From: Mycolicibacterium aromaticivorans JS19b1 = JCM 16368
Lineage (GTDB): Bacteria > Actinomycetota > Actinomycetes > Mycobacteriales > Mycobacteriaceae
Assembly: GCF_000559085.1 (NCBI RefSeq)
Contig: NZ_JALN02000001.1
Location: 2,232,001-2,296,000, forward strand
Reading direction: 5' to 3'
DNA length: 64,000 nucleotides
Positions 17,251-26,185 of this stretch are shown here, in pieces (position 1 is the first letter of the stretch; the number at the start of each line of letters is the position of its first letter). The translations under genes and the position numbers were made by a program. The notes below the pieces were generated by a model. The model saw only the letters and a program-made list of their open reading frames with translations. It ran no database searches and was not told the DNA's origin.

Positions 17251-18141
17251 TCAGCTGGTCGGGCTGTGCTGCTCGTGGGTGAACGGCTTCGCGCTGTCCA
17301 CCTTCGGCGTACCTTGAGGATTGCGTTCCGATCCCTTGTTCTGCCATGCCGAACTGCCGACCCAGTCCGTGGGGTTCTCGATGTACTTCCACTCCATGCC
17401 GTCAGGCCACGGGCCCTGGCCTTCGTTCCACGGCCCGCGCACCGAGCCTTCACCGTCGGACATGTTGAGTGCCACGTTCTGGAACCGCTCGTCGCCGGGC
17501 AACTGACCGGGCGGAAAGTTCACCGGAAGGTCGTTGAGCGCCGAGGTGAATTGCTGGAAGTGCGTGACTTCGCGAGTCATGAGAAAGCTCAGGGTGTCCT
17601 GAACGCCAGGGTCGGTCGTGAATTGCTTGAGATATTCGTACACGACCTTGGCCCGCGACTCCGCCGCGATGTTGCTGCGCAGGTCGACAGTCGGATCGCC
17701 GTTGGAGTTCACATATGCACCGCTCCATGGTGCACCCGCCGAATTGCCAACATCCGGTCCGGCTCCGGTCAGGGCGAAATGCAAGGGATTCACCGCCACC
17801 GAGTGGATGATTTGGTCGCGGCCGTCCCCGCTGGCGACCGCGGGCATCCAATCGCAGATGTCGTTGGCCTGCTTGAGGTCGTCGTTGAGACCGTCGAGCA
17901 ACATCGTGATCATCGACCCGACCATCTCGAGATGGCTGAGTTCCTCGGTCGCGATGTCCATGAATAGGTCGTACATCCGGGGGTTCTTCCGCCGCAGGAC
18001 GAACGCCTGGGTGAAGTATTGCATTGCTGCTGCCAGTTCGCCATTGGCTCCACCAAACTGCTCCTGCAACAGCTTCGCGAACCTCGGGTCGGGCTGAGTG
18101 ACCCGGACGTCGAATTGAAGATCTTTGTTGTGGATGAACAT
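17251..18141 (-). CDS. Manganese (non-haem) catalase
   Basis: A 296-residue dimanganese catalase that breaks down hydrogen peroxide. The start MFIHNKDLQFDVRV at ATG 18141 has a GAAGGGG ribosome site; a longer frame to 18198 is not needed. Metal ligands fit the family: E35 in NGELAAAMQYF, E67 and H70 in ATEELSHLEMV, a glutamate in NIAAESRAKVVYEY and a histidine in REVTHFQQF. No signal peptide. A SigF-type promoter sits 35-59 bases upstream. It is convergent with the SigF-linked hemerythrin. The C-terminal tail is proline- and charge-rich, as in other actinobacterial members. Confidence 0.95.
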   Translation of the reverse strand: MFIHNKDLQFDVRVTQPDPRFAKLLQEQFGGANGELAAAMQYFTQAFVLRRKNPRMYDLFMDIATEELSHLEMVGSMITMLLDGLNDDLKQANDICDWMPAVASGDGRDQIIHSVAVNPLHFALTGAGPDVGNSAGAPWSGAYVNSNGDPTVDLRSNIAAESRAKVVYEYLKQFTTDPGVQDTLSFLMTREVTHFQQFTSALNDLPVNFPPGQLPGDERFQNVALNMSDGEGSVRGPWNEGQGPWPDGMEWKYIENPTDWVGSSAWQNKGSERNPQGTPKVDSAKPFTHEQHSPTS

Positions 18142-18175
18142 CCGTACCCCTTCTACTTGTTTGGGTTTGGCTCGG

Positions 18176-18200
18176 TTACCCGACAGTTTTGGTGCCAAAC
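18176..18200 (-). promoter_or_regulatory. SigF-type promoter of the manganese catalase
   Basis: On the minus strand GTTT (18200-18197), a 15-base spacer and GGGTAA (18181-18176) match the SigF consensus with one -10 difference. It uses the same 15-base spacing as the hemerythrin promoter at 16541. Confidence 0.75.
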
Positions 18201-18225
18201 GCCATACGAGATAAGGGATTTACAA

Positions 18226-19212
18226 TCAGTTGGCGGCGTCCCGCAGCTTCGCCAACAACGGTTCGGCCGCCTTCGCCAGGAACTCGTCCTGCCCCTCGTC
18301 ACCGATCTGCACAAGTGCGATGTCGGTGAACCCGGCTTCCCAGTACTCCTTCACCGATTCGACGATGGCGTCAAGATCGGGTCCGCACGGAATGCTCTCC
18401 GCGACGTCCTGCGGTCTGACGAACTGGGTGGCGCCCGCGAATCCGGCGGGGGTGGGCAGGTCGGCGTTGACGTCCCAGCCGCCGCCGAACCAGCGGAACT
18501 GGTCGTGTGCCCGTTGGATCGCGGCGTCGCGGTCGGTGTCCCAGCACACCGGGATCTGCCCGATGACCCGGCCACCCCCTGCCAGACCGGTGGCTTGGCG
18601 CGCCCCGTGCCAGGCGTCGACCAGTTTTCCGTCGGGTTCCACCGCGATCAGGTGGTCACTCACGGTCGCGAAGCTCTCCACGGAACGCTCGCCCGACATC
18701 GCGACGCCGATGGTGACCGGTTCGTCGGGGATGTCCCAGATCCGTGCCGAATCGACCTCGAAGTAGTCGCCCTTGTGGTCCACGAGATCACCGCTCAACA
18801 GCTCGCGGATCACCACGATCGCCTCTTTGAGCATGTCCTGGCGCCGCTGGACCGTCGGCCACCCCTTACCGACGACGTGTTCGTTGAGGTTCTCACCGGA
18901 ACCCAGACCCAGGGTGAATCGGCCGTCGGCCAGGATCTGCAGTGTGGCGGCCTGTTGCGCGACAACAGCGGGGTGATAGCGCATGGTCGGACAGGTCACG
19001 TAGGTGTAGAGCGCCACCCGGTCGGTGGCGTGTGCGACCGCGCCCAGCGTCGTCCAGGCATTGGGAGCGTGCCCTTGGGAGGTCAGCCACGGTGAGAAGT
19101 GGTCACTGGAGACTTCGAAGTCGAAGCCTGCTTGTTCAGCCGAAACAGCGTAGCGCACAAGGTCTTTGGGCCCGCTCTGCTCGGTCATGAGGGTGTATCC
19201 GAAGCGCGTCAT
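18226..19212 (-). CDS. LLM-class F420-dependent oxidoreductase (FGD-like family)
   Basis: A 328-residue TIM-barrel luciferase-like protein. The N-terminus MTRFGYTLMTEQSGPKDLVR, the strand FEVSSDHFSPWL and the segment LGLGSGENLNEHVVGKGWP are features of the F420-dependent subfamily related to glucose-6-phosphate dehydrogenase FGD. Substrate unknown; sugar phosphates, aldehydes or hydroxymycolates are used by relatives. It lies on the same strand as the manganese catalase but upstream of that gene's SigF promoter, so it may be separately expressed. No membrane segment or signal peptide. The downstream end (18226) leaves only 84 bases to the catalase start. Confidence 0.88.
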   Translation of the reverse strand: MTRFGYTLMTEQSGPKDLVRYAVSAEQAGFDFEVSSDHFSPWLTSQGHAPNAWTTLGAVAHATDRVALYTYVTCPTMRYHPAVVAQQAATLQILADGRFTLGLGSGENLNEHVVGKGWPTVQRRQDMLKEAIVVIRELLSGDLVDHKGDYFEVDSARIWDIPDEPVTIGVAMSGERSVESFATVSDHLIAVEPDGKLVDAWHGARQATGLAGGGRVIGQIPVCWDTDRDAAIQRAHDQFRWFGGGWDVNADLPTPAGFAGATQFVRPQDVAESIPCGPDLDAIVESVKEYWEAGFTDIALVQIGDEGQDEFLAKAAEPLLAKLRDAAN

Positions 19213-19248
19213 GCGCGACGAGTACCCCGACGCCGGCGAGTGAAACGA

Positions 19249-19713
19249 CTACAGGCGCGCTTTGACCGCCGCGGACAGCCGCGAACCGTCGGCCTTACCC
19301 GCGGCGATCGCGTTGGCCGCCTTCATCACCAAACCCATCTGCTTGGTCGACGGGCGCTCACCGATCTCCTCGGCCACCTGTGCGATAGCAGTGTCGGCTA
19401 CATCGGCCACCTCGGCATCGGTCAGCGGAGTCGGCAGGTACTCGTCGATGATCCGCGCCTCGGCGTGTTCCTCTGCTGCCAGCTCGCCGCGCCCGTTCTG
19501 GGTGTAGATCTCGGCGGACTCGCTGCGTTTCTTGGACTCCCTCGCAAGGACCTTCAGCACGTCCTCGTCGGAGAGGTCCCGCGCCTGCTTGCCGGCGACC
19601 TCCTCGGTCTGGATCGCCGCAAGCAGCAGCCGCAGCGTCGCGGTTCGCAACTTGTCCTGGGTCTTCATCGCTTCGGTGAGGTCCGATCTGAGCCGGTCCT
19701 TGAGCTCCGCCAT
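19249..19713 (-). CDS. GatB/YqeY domain protein
   Basis: A 154-residue all-helical protein (MAELKDRLRSDLTEAMKTQD, then EYLPTPLTDAEVADV and STKQMGLVMKAANAIAAGKADG). This is the YqeY domain found at the C-terminus of GatB and as a stand-alone protein. It binds tRNA in GatB; the role of the stand-alone form is not settled. It matches Rv3688c by order and length. It ends 36 bases from the oxidoreductase and diverges from the repeat-rich membrane protein at 19813 across 99 bases. Confidence 0.9.
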   Translation of the reverse strand: MAELKDRLRSDLTEAMKTQDKLRTATLRLLLAAIQTEEVAGKQARDLSDEDVLKVLARESKKRSESAEIYTQNGRGELAAEEHAEARIIDEYLPTPLTDAEVADVADTAIAQVAEEIGERPSTKQMGLVMKAANAIAAGKADGSRLSAAVKARL

Positions 19714-19812
19714 GGCGCAAACGCTACGCGCCCGGGATGGCGAGGACGTTGAGAAATACTTCGCCGCTCGACAGGATGGGCTGATGAGCTACGACGTCGG
19801 GGCTGTTCGCCG

Positions 19813-21075
19813 GTGACGGTACCCCCAGGACCGCCGCCGGGATGGCCTGGTCAACCGCCCTTCCCGCCTTCCGGATATCCCCCGCCGGGTTACCCGCCGC
19901 CGGGCTACGGGCCGCCGGGATATCCCCCGCCGGGCTACGGCCCCCCAGGGTTCCCGCCACCGGGCTACGGCCCCCCAGGGTTCCCGCCACCGGGCTACGG
20001 CCCCCCAGGGTTCCCGCCACCGGGCTACGGCCCCCCAGGGTTCCCGCCACCGGGCTACGGCCCCCCAGGGTTCCCGCCGCCCGGTTACGGCCCGCAGCTG
20101 CCCATGGCAGCCAAACCGGGCATCATTCCGCTGCGGCCGCTGTCGCTGAGCGACATCTTCAACGGCGCAGTCGGCTACATCCGGGCCAACCCGAAGGCGA
20201 CGCTGGGTCTGACAACGGTCGTCGTGGTGATCACTCAGGCGCTCGCTCTCATCCTGCAGCTGGGTCCGCTGCTTTCGATGGGCAAGGTGGGCGCGCAGCG
20301 CGGCGAGGAGCTGTCCATGCCGGCGATGTTGGGCTCCGCGGCGTCCAGTGCGACTAGCGCGCTGACGACCGCTCTGGCTGGGATTCTGCTGTCCGGCATG
20401 CTCACCGTCGTCGTGGGCCGAGCGGTCTTCGGCACCAAGATCACCGTCGGCGAGGCGTGGCAGCGCGTCCGCGGCAGGCTGTGGGCACTGATCGGCTTCA
20501 GCGCCCTGGAAGTCCTCGCCGTCCTCCTGGTGGCCGGCGTGGTCGTGGCGGTCATCGCCGGTATTGCGGTGGCCGGCAACGGCACCGCTGCGGTGATCGT
20601 GGGCATTCCGCTGGTGCTCGGGTTGATCGCTGCGGTGGCCTACCTGTACACCGCACTGTCGTTCGCGCCCGCGGCCGTCGTACTCGAGCGCAAGCCGATC
20701 ATGGCATCCATCCGGCGCTCGTTTGGCTTGGTACGCAACCACTTCTGGCGCATATTCGGCATTCGGCTGCTCGCATCGGTGGTGGCCGGTGTCATCGCCG
20801 GAGCGGTCGCCGTTCCGTTCAGCATCGCCGGGCAGGTGTTCCTTCTCGGAGCGGACTCCTCGGGACCGATAATCCTCGCCACCACATTGACCGCCATTGG
20901 AGGTGCGATCGCCCAGATCATCGTCGCGCCGTTCACCGCAGGTGTGACGGTGCTGCTGTACACCGACACCCGCATTCGCGCGGAGGCCTTCGATCTGGTG
21001 CTGCAGACCGGTGCCACCGCGGCGCCGGCGGAATCCGCGGCTGCCGACGATTTGTGGCTCACACCGCTGCGCTGA
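19813..21075 (+). CDS. Multi-pass membrane protein with Pro/Gly/Tyr repeat N-terminus
   Basis: A 420-residue protein in two parts. Residues 1-95 are repeats of PPGYGPPGFP type, and residues 100-410 hold about six hydrophobic segments of a membrane domain related to the glycerophosphodiester-phosphodiesterase membrane domain family. The GTG at 19813 begins VTVPPGPPPGWPGQPPF. It matches Rv3689 in position and design. First of a run of plus-strand genes leading to moxR2, so it probably belongs to that membrane complex. Five copies of a 30-base unit inside the first part are almost identical, which points to recent expansion. Function unknown. Confidence 0.85.
   Translation: MTVPPGPPPGWPGQPPFPPSGYPPPGYPPPGYGPPGYPPPGYGPPGFPPPGYGPPGFPPPGYGPPGFPPPGYGPPGFPPPGYGPPGFPPPGYGPQLPMAAKPGIIPLRPLSLSDIFNGAVGYIRANPKATLGLTTVVVVITQALALILQLGPLLSMGKVGAQRGEELSMPAMLGSAASSATSALTTALAGILLSGMLTVVVGRAVFGTKITVGEAWQRVRGRLWALIGFSALEVLAVLLVAGVVVAVIAGIAVAGNGTAAVIVGIPLVLGLIAAVAYLYTALSFAPAAVVLERKPIMASIRRSFGLVRNHFWRIFGIRLLASVVAGVIAGAVAVPFSIAGQVFLLGADSSGPIILATTLTAIGGAIAQIIVAPFTAGVTVLLYTDTRIRAEAFDLVLQTGATAAPAESAAADDLWLTPLR
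19930..20079. repeat. Five tandem copies of a 30-bp unit
   Basis: Units start at 19930, 19960, 19990, 20020 and 20050. The first four are identical and the fifth differs only in its last base. Each encodes PPGYGPPGFP in phase. Identity even at third positions indicates recent slippage or unequal crossover; copy number probably varies between strains. Confidence 0.95.
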
Positions 21076-21089
21076 CGCGCCGGATCACC

Positions 21090-21743
21090 ATGTCTGTCAT
21101 CGACATCGACCGGGAGGCCGCGCACGACGCGGCCCAGCGTGAGCTGGCCAAACCGATCTACCCGAAGGAATCGTTGACCGACAGGCTCAATGAGTGGCTT
21201 CAGGAACTGCTGTATCGGTTGATCGCAAAGGGGTCTTCCATTCCGGGCGGGTGGCTGACCATCGCGGTGCTGGCGATCGTGGTGCTGGTGGCGTTCATTT
21301 TCGCGGTGCGGATCGCCAGGCAGACGATGCGCACCAACCGGGGTGGCGACGTGGGACTGTTCGGCACGCGCGAACTCAGCTCGGCCGAACACCGGGAAAT
21401 TGCTGAGACGTATGCGGCGCAAGGTAACTGGGCTGCGGCCATCCGGCACCGGCTTCGTGCGGTGGCCCGCCACCTGGAGGAGACCGGTCTGCTCAACGCT
21501 GTCCCCGGCCGTACCGCCAACGAACTCGCCGCGGATGCCGGCCAGCTGCTGCCGGCGTTCGACGGTGACTTACGCCGGGCGGCAACGGTGTTCAACGATG
21601 TCACCTACGGCGAACAGCCGGGAACCGAACCGAACTACCGGATGGTTGCCGTCCTCGACGACGCCCTACGCCGGCATGCAAACCCGGCCGGTTCCGATGT
21701 CGATGCTCCCGTCGTCGCCGACACCTGGGTTCCGCTGCGGTGA
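21090..21743 (+). CDS. DUF4129-containing membrane protein
   Basis: A 217-residue protein starting MSVIDIDREAAHDAAQ at ATG 21090. An amphipathic N-terminal region (about residues 1-50) leads to one transmembrane helix (WLTIAVLAIVVLVAFIFAVR). A cytosolic DUF4129-type domain follows with AAIRHRLRAVARHLEETG and GRTANELAA. Such proteins occur beside MoxR ATPases and transglutaminase-like proteins. It equals Rv3690 in order. Its stop overlaps the next gene by four bases (GTGA), and 14 bases separate it from the preceding gene. Probable membrane partner of MoxR2. Confidence 0.85.
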   Translation: MSVIDIDREAAHDAAQRELAKPIYPKESLTDRLNEWLQELLYRLIAKGSSIPGGWLTIAVLAIVVLVAFIFAVRIARQTMRTNRGGDVGLFGTRELSSAEHREIAETYAAQGNWAAAIRHRLRAVARHLEETGLLNAVPGRTANELAADAGQLLPAFDGDLRRAATVFNDVTYGEQPGTEPNYRMVAVLDDALRRHANPAGSDVDAPVVADTWVPLR

Positions 21744-22861
21744 GCGCCACCCTCGGCCGGCGGTGGCGCACCGGGCGCTGGATTGCTCTGGCGCTGATTG
21801 TGATCTCGGCGATCGCGGCGGTCAGCGCGTTCCTCACCGCACCTCGACCGGGCGGCCGGATGGATCCGGACTCGACCAGCCCCGACGGCGCGCACGCCCT
21901 GGTCACCCTGCTGCGCGACCGCGGTGTCGACGTTGTCGTCGCCGGGAGCGTGGCGGATGTCGAGAAAGCCGCCCGTCCGGACACCCTGCTGCTGGCGGCC
22001 GAGACCTACAACACCCGCGGCGAGGATCTGCTGGCCAGGCTGGCGGATGTCCCCGGCGACCGCTTGCTGCTGGAACCCACCTCGCGAGCGCGGCAGGCGC
22101 TGGCCGCCGACATCCGACTCGGCGGCGCCAGCATGCTGACCTCCGAGCCCGATTGCGATCTGCGCGAGGCGAACCGCGCCGGAACCGTCCAATTGGGCGC
22201 CACCGACACCTATGAGAAAGCCGGCGCCGTCGACGTGACTCGCTGTTACGGCGGCGCGGTGGTGCGCTATCAGGACGGCGGCCGCACCGTGACCGTGGTC
22301 GGTAGCGCGGACTTCATGACAAACGGCGGCCTACTCAGCGAGGGCAACGCCGCGCTGGCGTTGAATCTGGCCGGTGACCGGCCCCGCCTCATCTGGTATG
22401 CGCCGCAGAAGCCGGAAGGTGAAGGGGCAGAAGGATCGTCGCTGACGGATCTGATGCCCGACGCGGTCAACTGGCTCGTCTGGCAGCTGTGCCTGGTGGT
22501 GGTGCTGCTGGCCGTCTGGCAGGGCCGGCGGTTGGGGCCGCTGGTCGCCGAGAAACTGCCTGTGGTGGTGCGGGCCTCCGAGACAGTCGAGGGTCGCGCT
22601 CGGCTCTACCGGTCGCGCCGAGCCCGCGGACAAGCCGCCGAGGCCCTGCGTACCGCGACGCTGCAGCGGCTGTCCCCGCGGCTCGGCCTGGGCCCCAACG
22701 CCTCTCCCGCGGCGGTGACATCTGCGGTTTCGCAGCGCTACGCCGGGGACCCGACCGCCGTGCAGCATCTGCTGTTCGGGCCGCCCCCGTCGACCGATAC
22801 CGATTTGCTCCAACTAGCCCATGCACTCGACGACATCGAAAGGCAGGTCACGACGTCGTGA
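21740..22861 (+). CDS. DUF4350-containing membrane protein
   Basis: A 373-residue protein: an N-terminal transmembrane helix (WIALALIVISAIAAVSAF), then an extracytoplasmic Rossmann-like DUF4350 domain with SPDGAHALVTLLRDRGVDV. A second helix follows near residues 245-265 (WLVWQLCLVVVLLAVW), with a basic cytosolic tail. Two cysteines in DCDLREAN and TRCYGG could form a disulfide outside the cell. Matches Rv3691. Starts with GTG in a GTGA overlap and ends in a GTGA overlap with moxR2, so the three genes are translationally coupled. Confidence 0.87.
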   Translation: MSATLGRRWRTGRWIALALIVISAIAAVSAFLTAPRPGGRMDPDSTSPDGAHALVTLLRDRGVDVVVAGSVADVEKAARPDTLLLAAETYNTRGEDLLARLADVPGDRLLLEPTSRARQALAADIRLGGASMLTSEPDCDLREANRAGTVQLGATDTYEKAGAVDVTRCYGGAVVRYQDGGRTVTVVGSADFMTNGGLLSEGNAALALNLAGDRPRLIWYAPQKPEGEGAEGSSLTDLMPDAVNWLVWQLCLVVVLLAVWQGRRLGPLVAEKLPVVVRASETVEGRARLYRSRRARGQAAEALRTATLQRLSPRLGLGPNASPAAVTSAVSQRYAGDPTAVQHLLFGPPPSTDTDLLQLAHALDDIERQVTTS

Positions 22862-23841
22862 CGAATTTTGCCCAGCCTCCCACACCCATCGCCGAGCATG
22901 ACGCCGCGCGCAGCGCCCTGCTCGCCCTGCGCGGCGAGATCGCCAAAGCCGTGGTCGGGCAGGACGCCGTGGTGAGCGGGCTGGTGATCGCCCTATTGTG
23001 CCGCGGACACGTTCTCCTGGAGGGTGTTCCGGGGGTGGCGAAGACACTGCTGGTTCGGGCGATGTCGGCCGCGCTGCAACTGGACTTCAAGCGCGTGCAG
23101 TTCACGCCGGATCTGATGCCGGGTGATGTCACCGGGTCGCTGGTCTATGACGCCAAGACCGCGGCGTTCGTATTCCACGAAGGGCCGGTGTTCACCAACC
23201 TCATGCTGGCCGACGAGATCAACCGGACCCCGCCGAAAACCCAAGCGGCACTGCTGGAAGCGATGGAGGAGCGTCAGGTCAGCGTCGACGGTGAGCCGCG
23301 TGCACTGCCGGACCCGTTCATCGTGGCCGCCACCCAGAACCCGATCGAGTACGAGGGCACCTATCAGTTGCCCGAGGCGCAGCTCGACCGGTTCCTGCTG
23401 AAGCTGAATGTCCCGCTGCCGCCGCGCGATCAGGAGATCGCGATCCTGTCCCGGCATGCGAACGGATTCGATCCGCGCGACCTGAGCGCCATCCGCCCGG
23501 TGGCCGGCACCGCCGAACTTGCCGCAGGCCGCGAAGCGGTGAAGCGGGTGCTGATCGCCGACGAAGTGTTGGCCTACATCGTCGACATCGTCGGCGCCAC
23601 CAGGAACTCCCCATCGCTGCAGCTGGGCGTGTCACCGCGCGGTGCGACCGCTCTGTTGGGCACGGCACGGTCCTGGGCATGGTTGTCCGGGCGCGGTTAC
23701 GTCACCCCCGACGACGTCAAGGCGATGGCCCGGCCGACGCTGCGCCACCGCATCGCGCTGCGCCCCGAGGCCGAACTCGAAGGTGCCAACCCCGACGGCG
23801 TACTGGACGGCATCCTGGCCGCGGTGCCGGTGCCGCGCTAG
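22858..23841 (+). CDS. moxR2: MoxR-family AAA+ ATPase (MoxR2)
   Basis: A 327-residue AAA+ ATPase. Walker A is EGVPGVAKTLLVRA, Walker B MLADEINRTPPKTQAALLEAMEE, sensor and arginine-finger region AATQNPIEYEGTYQLPEAQLDRF. MoxR proteins act as chaperones that assemble or activate metal- or VWA-containing partners, usually encoded next door. The GTG at 22858 overlaps the previous stop (GTGA), and the DUF58 gene begins in the last base of its stop. In M. tuberculosis this position is Rv3692, named moxR2. The adjacent DUF58 protein supplies the VWA-like partner. Confidence 0.93.
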   Translation: MTNFAQPPTPIAEHDAARSALLALRGEIAKAVVGQDAVVSGLVIALLCRGHVLLEGVPGVAKTLLVRAMSAALQLDFKRVQFTPDLMPGDVTGSLVYDAKTAAFVFHEGPVFTNLMLADEINRTPPKTQAALLEAMEERQVSVDGEPRALPDPFIVAATQNPIEYEGTYQLPEAQLDRFLLKLNVPLPPRDQEIAILSRHANGFDPRDLSAIRPVAGTAELAAGREAVKRVLIADEVLAYIVDIVGATRNSPSLQLGVSPRGATALLGTARSWAWLSGRGYVTPDDVKAMARPTLRHRIALRPEAELEGANPDGVLDGILAAVPVPR

Positions 23842-25163
23842 TGATCCTCACCGGACGCGCCGGCCTGATCGCGCTGCTGGGTGCCCTTCCGATCACGCTG
23901 TCACCCTGGCCGGCAGCGACATTCGTCGTCACGCTGCTGGTGCTGCTGTTTATCGTGGCCCTCGACATGACGCTGGCCGGAAGTCCGCAGGCACTGCACC
24001 TGACCCGCGTGCCCGATATCTCAGCGCGGTTGGGGCAGAGGGTGGATGCTGTGGTGCACGTTCACAACACCGGGCGTCGCCGGTTCCGCGGTGCGGCGCG
24101 GGATGCCTGGCCGCCCAGCGCCTGCGCCGAACCCCGCGCGCATCCGCTGTCGCTGCGAGCATCCGAAACCGGGACTGTCACAAGTGTTTTACACCCCGTT
24201 CGCCGCGGCGATCTGCGGTCGGAGGTGGTGACGCTCCGCTCGATCGGGCCGCTGGGTGTCGCCGGGCGGCAGCGGTCCCATCCGGTCGCGGGGCGGGTGC
24301 GGATCCTGCCGCCGTTCCTGTCGCGCAAGCATCTGCCGTCTCGGCTGGCCCGGTTACGGGAGATCGACGGGCTTCTGCCGGTGCTGATCCGCGGCCAGGG
24401 CACCGAATTCGATTCGCTCCGCGAATATGTCGTCGGCGATGACGTCCGATCGATCGACTGGCGCGCCACCGCGCGCCGAGCCGACGTGGTGGTGCGCACC
24501 TGGCGCCCCGAACGCGACCGGCGTGTGGTGATCGTGCTCGACACCGGTCGCACGTCGGCCGGTCGCGTCGGTGTGGATCCCACCGCCCGGGACCCGGGCG
24601 GCTGGCCACGGCTGGACTGGTCGATGGACGCCGCGCTGCTGCTGGGCGCGCTTGCATCCCGCGCCGGCGACCACGTCGACTTCCTCGCGCACGACCGACT
24701 CACCCGCGCAGCGGTTTTCGGCGCCTCCCGCACCGAGTTGCTGGCCCACCTGGTGGAGGCGATGGCGCCGCTGGAGCCGGCGCTGATCGAATCGGATGCG
24801 ACCGCGATGGTGGCCGCCGTCCAGCGCCGGGTGCGCCGTCGGGCGCTGGTGGTGCTGCTGACCGACCTGAACTCCTCTGCGCTCGACGAGGGGCTGCTGC
24901 CGGTGCTCCCGCGGTTGTCGGCCAAGCATCAGGTGATCGTTGCCGCAGTGTCGGATCCGCGGGTCGACGAGCTGGCTGCCGGCCGCGCCGACGCTGCCCA
25001 GGTCTACGACGCGGCGGCCGCCGAACGGGCCCGCAACGACCGGCGCAGCATCGCCAGCCGGCTGCGGCACAGCGGTGTCGAGGTGGTCGACGCGTCGCCG
25101 GAGGATCTCGCGCCGGCCCTGGCCGACCGCTACCTGTCGATGAAGGCCACCGGCCGCTTGTAG
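23841..25163 (+). CDS. DUF58 membrane protein with VWA-like domain
   Basis: A 440-residue protein. Two N-terminal hydrophobic segments (about residues 5-40) are followed by a beta-rich region. The DUF58 signature EFDSLREYVVGDDVRSIDW comes near residues 190-210, then a von Willebrand A-like domain with VVIVLDTGRTSAG, in which the metal-site serines are altered (DTGRTS). DUF58 proteins pair with MoxR ATPases. The start GTG 23841 shares one base with the moxR2 stop, so they are coupled. Equals Rv3693. Probably a MoxR2 substrate or effector at the membrane. Confidence 0.88.
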   Translation: MILTGRAGLIALLGALPITLSPWPAATFVVTLLVLLFIVALDMTLAGSPQALHLTRVPDISARLGQRVDAVVHVHNTGRRRFRGAARDAWPPSACAEPRAHPLSLRASETGTVTSVLHPVRRGDLRSEVVTLRSIGPLGVAGRQRSHPVAGRVRILPPFLSRKHLPSRLARLREIDGLLPVLIRGQGTEFDSLREYVVGDDVRSIDWRATARRADVVVRTWRPERDRRVVIVLDTGRTSAGRVGVDPTARDPGGWPRLDWSMDAALLLGALASRAGDHVDFLAHDRLTRAAVFGASRTELLAHLVEAMAPLEPALIESDATAMVAAVQRRVRRRALVVLLTDLNSSALDEGLLPVLPRLSAKHQVIVAAVSDPRVDELAAGRADAAQVYDAAAAERARNDRRSIASRLRHSGVEVVDASPEDLAPALADRYLSMKATGRL

Positions 25164-25164
25164 G

Positions 25165-26157
25165 TCAGCCGGTGGGCACCACGTCGGGGGCGTCCTCGAT
25201 GTCGCCGGTTTCTCCGGCGCGGCCGGCTTTGCGGCCGAAGTAGATGACATACGCCAGGAACCCGGCCTCGGCGGCCACCCCGATACCGATGCGGACGTAC
25301 GTCGGCAGCTGGGACGGCGTCACCAGCGCCTCGATCAGCCCCGAGACCAACAGCACACCGGCGAGCCCGACCGCCGCCGCGACCACCGCACGGCCCTGCT
25401 CAGCGAGCGCCTGTCCGCGTGGACGGTCGCCCGGCGAGACGACCGTCCATCCCAGCCGCATGCCGACCGCTCCCGCCAGGAAAACCGCCGTCAGTTCGAG
25501 CAGCCCGTGCGGGACGAGCAGCCCGAACAACACATCGGCCTTGCCCGCGTGGATCATCAATCCGCCCACGACACCGAGATTGGCCGCGTTCTGGAAGATC
25601 ACCCACGGGATCGGGATGCCCAGCAGAATCGCAAACCCGATGCACTGCGCAGCCACCCAGGAGTTGTTCACCCACACCCGCAACGCGAACGAGCCTGCCG
25701 GATTCTCGCTGTAGTACGAGGCGAAGTCGTGGTTGATCAGATGTTCGATCTCCTGCGGCGTGCTCAGCGCCGACTGCACCTCCGGGCTGCCACCCACCCA
25801 GATCCCGATGACAATCGCCACCGCGAAGAACGCAACGGCCGTCGCCAGCCACCAGCGCCAGGCGCGGTAGGCCACCACCGGGAACGACACCGTCCAGAAC
25901 CGGGCGAACTCATGCCACATCGGTGCGTGCGCACCGGTGACGGCCGCGCGGGCCCGCGCCACCAGGCTGGAGAGTCGCCCCACCAGAACCGAGTCCGACG
26001 AGGCCGAACGCACCATCGACAGATGCGTCGAGACCCGCTGGTAGAGCTCGACGAGTTCGTCCACTTCCGGCCCGGAAAGGCGGCGGCGGCGCTTGACCAG
26101 CTGCTCGAGCCGGGTCCAGGTGTCCTGGTGGGCCAGCACGAAGGCGTCGACATCCAC
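25165..26157 (-). CDS. SpoIIM-family integral membrane protein
   Basis: A 330-residue protein from GTG 26157 (VDVDAFVLAHQDTW). An N-terminal cytosolic helical region (LVKRRRRLSGPEVDELVELY) precedes about six membrane helices typical of the stage II sporulation protein M domain. In non-sporulating actinobacteria the role is unknown; the gene sits opposite an RDD-domain gene in many genomes. Length and start match Rv3694c as I recall it. It converges with the DUF58 gene (one base between stops) and diverges from the RDD gene across only 28 bases, so both divergent promoters are tightly packed. Confidence 0.87.
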   Translation of the reverse strand: MDVDAFVLAHQDTWTRLEQLVKRRRRLSGPEVDELVELYQRVSTHLSMVRSASSDSVLVGRLSSLVARARAAVTGAHAPMWHEFARFWTVSFPVVAYRAWRWWLATAVAFFAVAIVIGIWVGGSPEVQSALSTPQEIEHLINHDFASYYSENPAGSFALRVWVNNSWVAAQCIGFAILLGIPIPWVIFQNAANLGVVGGLMIHAGKADVLFGLLVPHGLLELTAVFLAGAVGMRLGWTVVSPGDRPRGQALAEQGRAVVAAAVGLAGVLLVSGLIEALVTPSQLPTYVRIGIGVAAEAGFLAYVIYFGRKAGRAGETGDIEDAPDVVPTG

Positions 26158-26185
26158 CCGGCCGACACTAGTACCGTTAACCGTT

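Noticed and set aside
19930..20079. Tandem array considered as a CRISPR
   Set aside because: Units are directly adjacent with no spacers, are in coding phase, and no cas genes are present.
19789..20742. Minus-strand frame with repeats of REPWGAVARW
   Set aside because: It is the complement of the 30-bp array that encodes PPGYGPPGFP in the real membrane protein gene; the repeats need no second explanation.
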